NCBI GenBank assembly: GCA_025355705.1
Contig: JANXZD010000457.1
Location: 1 to 5,600, forward strand
DNA length: 5,600 bases
Source of the DNA: Bacteroidota bacterium
GTDB lineage: Bacteria; Bacteroidota; Ignavibacteria; UBA10030; UBA8401
Direction: 5' to 3'
How positions within the stretch are numbered: position 1 is the first letter of the stretch; each line of letters opens with the position of its first letter. Positions 4,067 through 5,600 of this stretch are shown piece after piece. The translations under genes were made by a program, and so were the position numbers. The notes under the pieces are model-generated. The model saw only the letters and a list, made by a program, of their open reading frames with translations. It did not search any database and had not been told where the DNA came from.

Positions 4067-5356
4067 ATGAAACTATCGAATATTATTTCACGGTTCACTT
4101 TGCTTCCGCTCAAAAAACGAATACTCTACGGATCCATTCTTGCGGTCATTGTCATTGTGCCCCTTGTTTTGCTCACACAAAAAAGTGCATCATCGACCGA
4201 TCTGTACGTTACGCCGGCGTATGGTGAATTTTTTGTAACGATCACGACAACGGGAGAACTGGAAGCAAAGAATTCTATCGAGATCAAAGGTCCGGAAGAG
4301 GCGCGCGCTGCAGGAATTTGGCAGATGAAGATCTCGAACCTGATCGCCGAAGGAACGGTGGTGAAAAAAGGATCATTCGTTGCCGATCTGGATAAATCCG
4401 AGATCACCTCTAAATTAAAAGAATCGGAACTTTCCTTCCAAAAATTGAACGCGCAGTACACCCAGGCAAAATTGGACAGCACACTCGCACTGACACAGGC
4501 GCGGGATGAAATGGTGAACATGTTCTACTCACTCGAAGAGAAAAAGATCATCCTCGATCAGTCGTCGTTCGAAGCTCCGGCGGTGAAACGACAGGCGCAG
4601 ATCGATTATGAACGGACCGAGCGGACCCTGAAGCAGGCAAAGAAGAATTACGTGACGAAAACGCTGCAATCGATCGCAAAGATCCAGGCGGTGGGTGCAG
4701 ATCTGGAGAAAGAGCGGCAGAAGATGACCATTATGCTTTCAACGGTGCAGAAATTTACTATCCTTGCACCGGCGGACGGAATGGTTGTGTATGCGCGCGA
4801 ATGGAACGGAAAGAAAAAAATTGTCGGCTCAACACTTAGTCCGTGGGAATCGACCGTTGCAACGCTTCCCGATCTGACAACAATGGAATCGATCACGTAT
4901 GTGAATGAAGTTGATATTCAAAAGATCGCAAAAGGGCAAACTGTTACGCTGAAACTTGACGCAGACCCGAACAAAAAACTTGCCGGCACAGTAACGAACG
5001 TTGCCAACATCGGCGAACAGCGCCCGAATTCCGATTCGAAAGTATTTGAAGTGCGCATTCTTATCAACGACCGCGACACAACACTGCGTCCTGCAATGAC
5101 AACGGCAAACGAGATCCTCGTAGCAAAAGCGTCGAATGTACTTTCAATTCCTCTTGAAGCGGTTCACGTCGAAGGGACAACAACATTTGTGTATTTGAAA
5201 CGAAGCGGAGTTGTTAAACAAGAAGTGAAACTCGGATTGCAGAACGATAATGCTGCAGTCGTGGTGGATGGAGTCAGTTCTAAAGATGAGATATTCCTTT
5301 CGCCGCCACAATCGGCATCCACACTGAAACTTCAATCGTTGAAAGCAACGCTGTGA
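4067..5356 (+). CDS. Periplasmic adaptor (membrane-fusion protein) of a MacAB-like ABC exporter
   Basis: This 429-residue HlyD/RND-type adaptor would link an inner-membrane transporter to an outer-membrane channel. A single membrane anchor follows a basic stretch (about 16-37, KKRIL then GSILAVIVIVPLVLL), leaving the rest in the periplasm. The first half of the lipoyl-like domain is about 53-110 (TITTTGELEAKNS, then LIAEGTVVKKGSFVADLD). A helical hairpin, predicted coiled coil, spans about 110-228 and is rich in Lys, Glu and Gln. The second lipoyl half is at 229-243 (FTILAPADGMVVYA). A beta-barrel domain (about 275-350, with the usual RPAMTTANEILV ending) and a membrane-proximal domain follow (about 352-420, LSIPLEAVHVEG). 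The length is usual for the family. GGGA (4058-4061) sits 5 nt before the ATG. The stop overlaps the next gene's GTG. Substrate specificity cannot be inferred, and the symbol macA is withheld because many paralogues share this form. Confidence 0.93.
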   Translation: MKLSNIISRFTLLPLKKRILYGSILAVIVIVPLVLLTQKSASSTDLYVTPAYGEFFVTITTTGELEAKNSIEIKGPEEARAAGIWQMKISNLIAEGTVVKKGSFVADLDKSEITSKLKESELSFQKLNAQYTQAKLDSTLALTQARDEMVNMFYSLEEKKIILDQSSFEAPAVKRQAQIDYERTERTLKQAKKNYVTKTLQSIAKIQAVGADLEKERQKMTIMLSTVQKFTILAPADGMVVYAREWNGKKKIVGSTLSPWESTVATLPDLTTMESITYVNEVDIQKIAKGQTVTLKLDADPNKKLAGTVTNVANIGEQRPNSDSKVFEVRILINDRDTTLRPAMTTANEILVAKASNVLSIPLEAVHVEGTTTFVYLKRSGVVKQEVKLGLQNDNAAVVVDGVSSKDEIFLSPPQSASTLKLQSLKATL

Positions 5357-5600
5357 TCGCGGGAAATAAAGAAGTGATCATTGCATTCTTCCTGCGATTC
5401 AAACCGTCGCTTGGATTCATCGCCAATCTTTTCACTGCATTTGATGCCATCAAACGGAACAAACTTCGTTCGATGCTTACGTCGCTTGGTATTGTCTTCG
5501 GCGTTGCATCGGTCATTTCTATGCTCGCCATTGGTCGAGGTGCACAGCAGGAAATTCTCGATCAGATGAAACTGCTCGGTGCGAACAACATCATCATCAC
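5353..5600 (+). CDS. MacB-type ABC transporter permease (N-terminal part, runs off the window)
   Basis: A frame opens at GTG 5353 and is still open at the window end, with 82 codons visible. The sequence AFDAIKRNKLRSMLTSLGIV, then FGVASVISMLAIGRGAQQEI, is the characteristic first membrane segment and following motif of MacB/FtsX-family permeases. LGANNIII (about 75-82) starts the periplasmic core domain. GTG 5353 overlaps the adaptor's TGA as GTGA, a 4-bp overlap typical of translational coupling. It is the first start codon available after stops at 5281 and 5287 in this frame. GTG 5374 is an alternative, preceded by GGGAAATAAAG. No ATPase domain precedes the membrane segment, unlike E. coli MacB, where the ATPase is fused at the N-terminus. 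A separate ATPase gene is therefore expected, probably downstream. Confidence 0.92.
   Translation, partial: MIAGNKEVIIAFFLRFKPSLGFIANLFTAFDAIKRNKLRSMLTSLGIVFGVASVISMLAIGRGAQQEILDQMKLLGANNIII

Noticed and set aside
4126..4521. 131-codon minus-strand open frame inside the adaptor gene
   Set aside because: It is an antisense shadow of a clear membrane-fusion protein.

Overview
This window looks like chromosomal DNA from a moderately AT-rich, Gram-negative-type bacterium. The Gram-negative reading rests on a periplasmic adaptor of a three-part exporter and on a Sec-exported small protein. The intergenic DNA is crowded with palindromic repeats whose minus-strand 5' end is GTCATT. I know such repeats from Ignavibacteria, Bacteroidota and related genomes, so that group is my best guess, but it is an inference and no marker gene is present.

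Layout. Positions 2-151 hold the C-terminal end of an unrecognised protein. About 600 bp without a convincing gene (152-751) is filled with repeats and hairpins. Next comes a rightward group of three genes: an AraC-family regulator (752-1615), an SRPBCC-fold protein (1692-2225) and an AhpD-like carboxymuconolactone decarboxylase family protein (2311-2880). The last has its own good sigma70-like promoter (2252-2279). A second repeat-filled spacer (2881-3386) follows, and its first part duplicates the first spacer. A leftward gene (3387-3782) encodes a small secreted three-cysteine protein of unknown function. It diverges across a 284-bp spacer from an export operon: a membrane-fusion adaptor (4067-5356) and a MacB-type ABC permease (5353 to beyond the window), overlapping by 4 bp.

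How the genes may work together. The AraC, SRPBCC and AhpD-like genes look like a small regulator-plus-effector unit, possibly responding to a hydrophobic compound or to peroxide. The substrate cannot be read from the sequence. The adaptor and permease should form a MacAB-like ABC exporter; its ATPase is not in the window and probably lies downstream, because the permease starts directly with its first membrane segment.

The most unusual material is in the spacers. A block of about 190 bp (201-390 and 2951-3149) occurs twice in the same orientation and brackets the three-gene unit. The second copy has a separate hairpin unit in place of a few bases of one module. Further perfect inverted repeats lie beside it. 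I see no complete novel defence system, CRISPR array, transposase, tRNA or rRNA.
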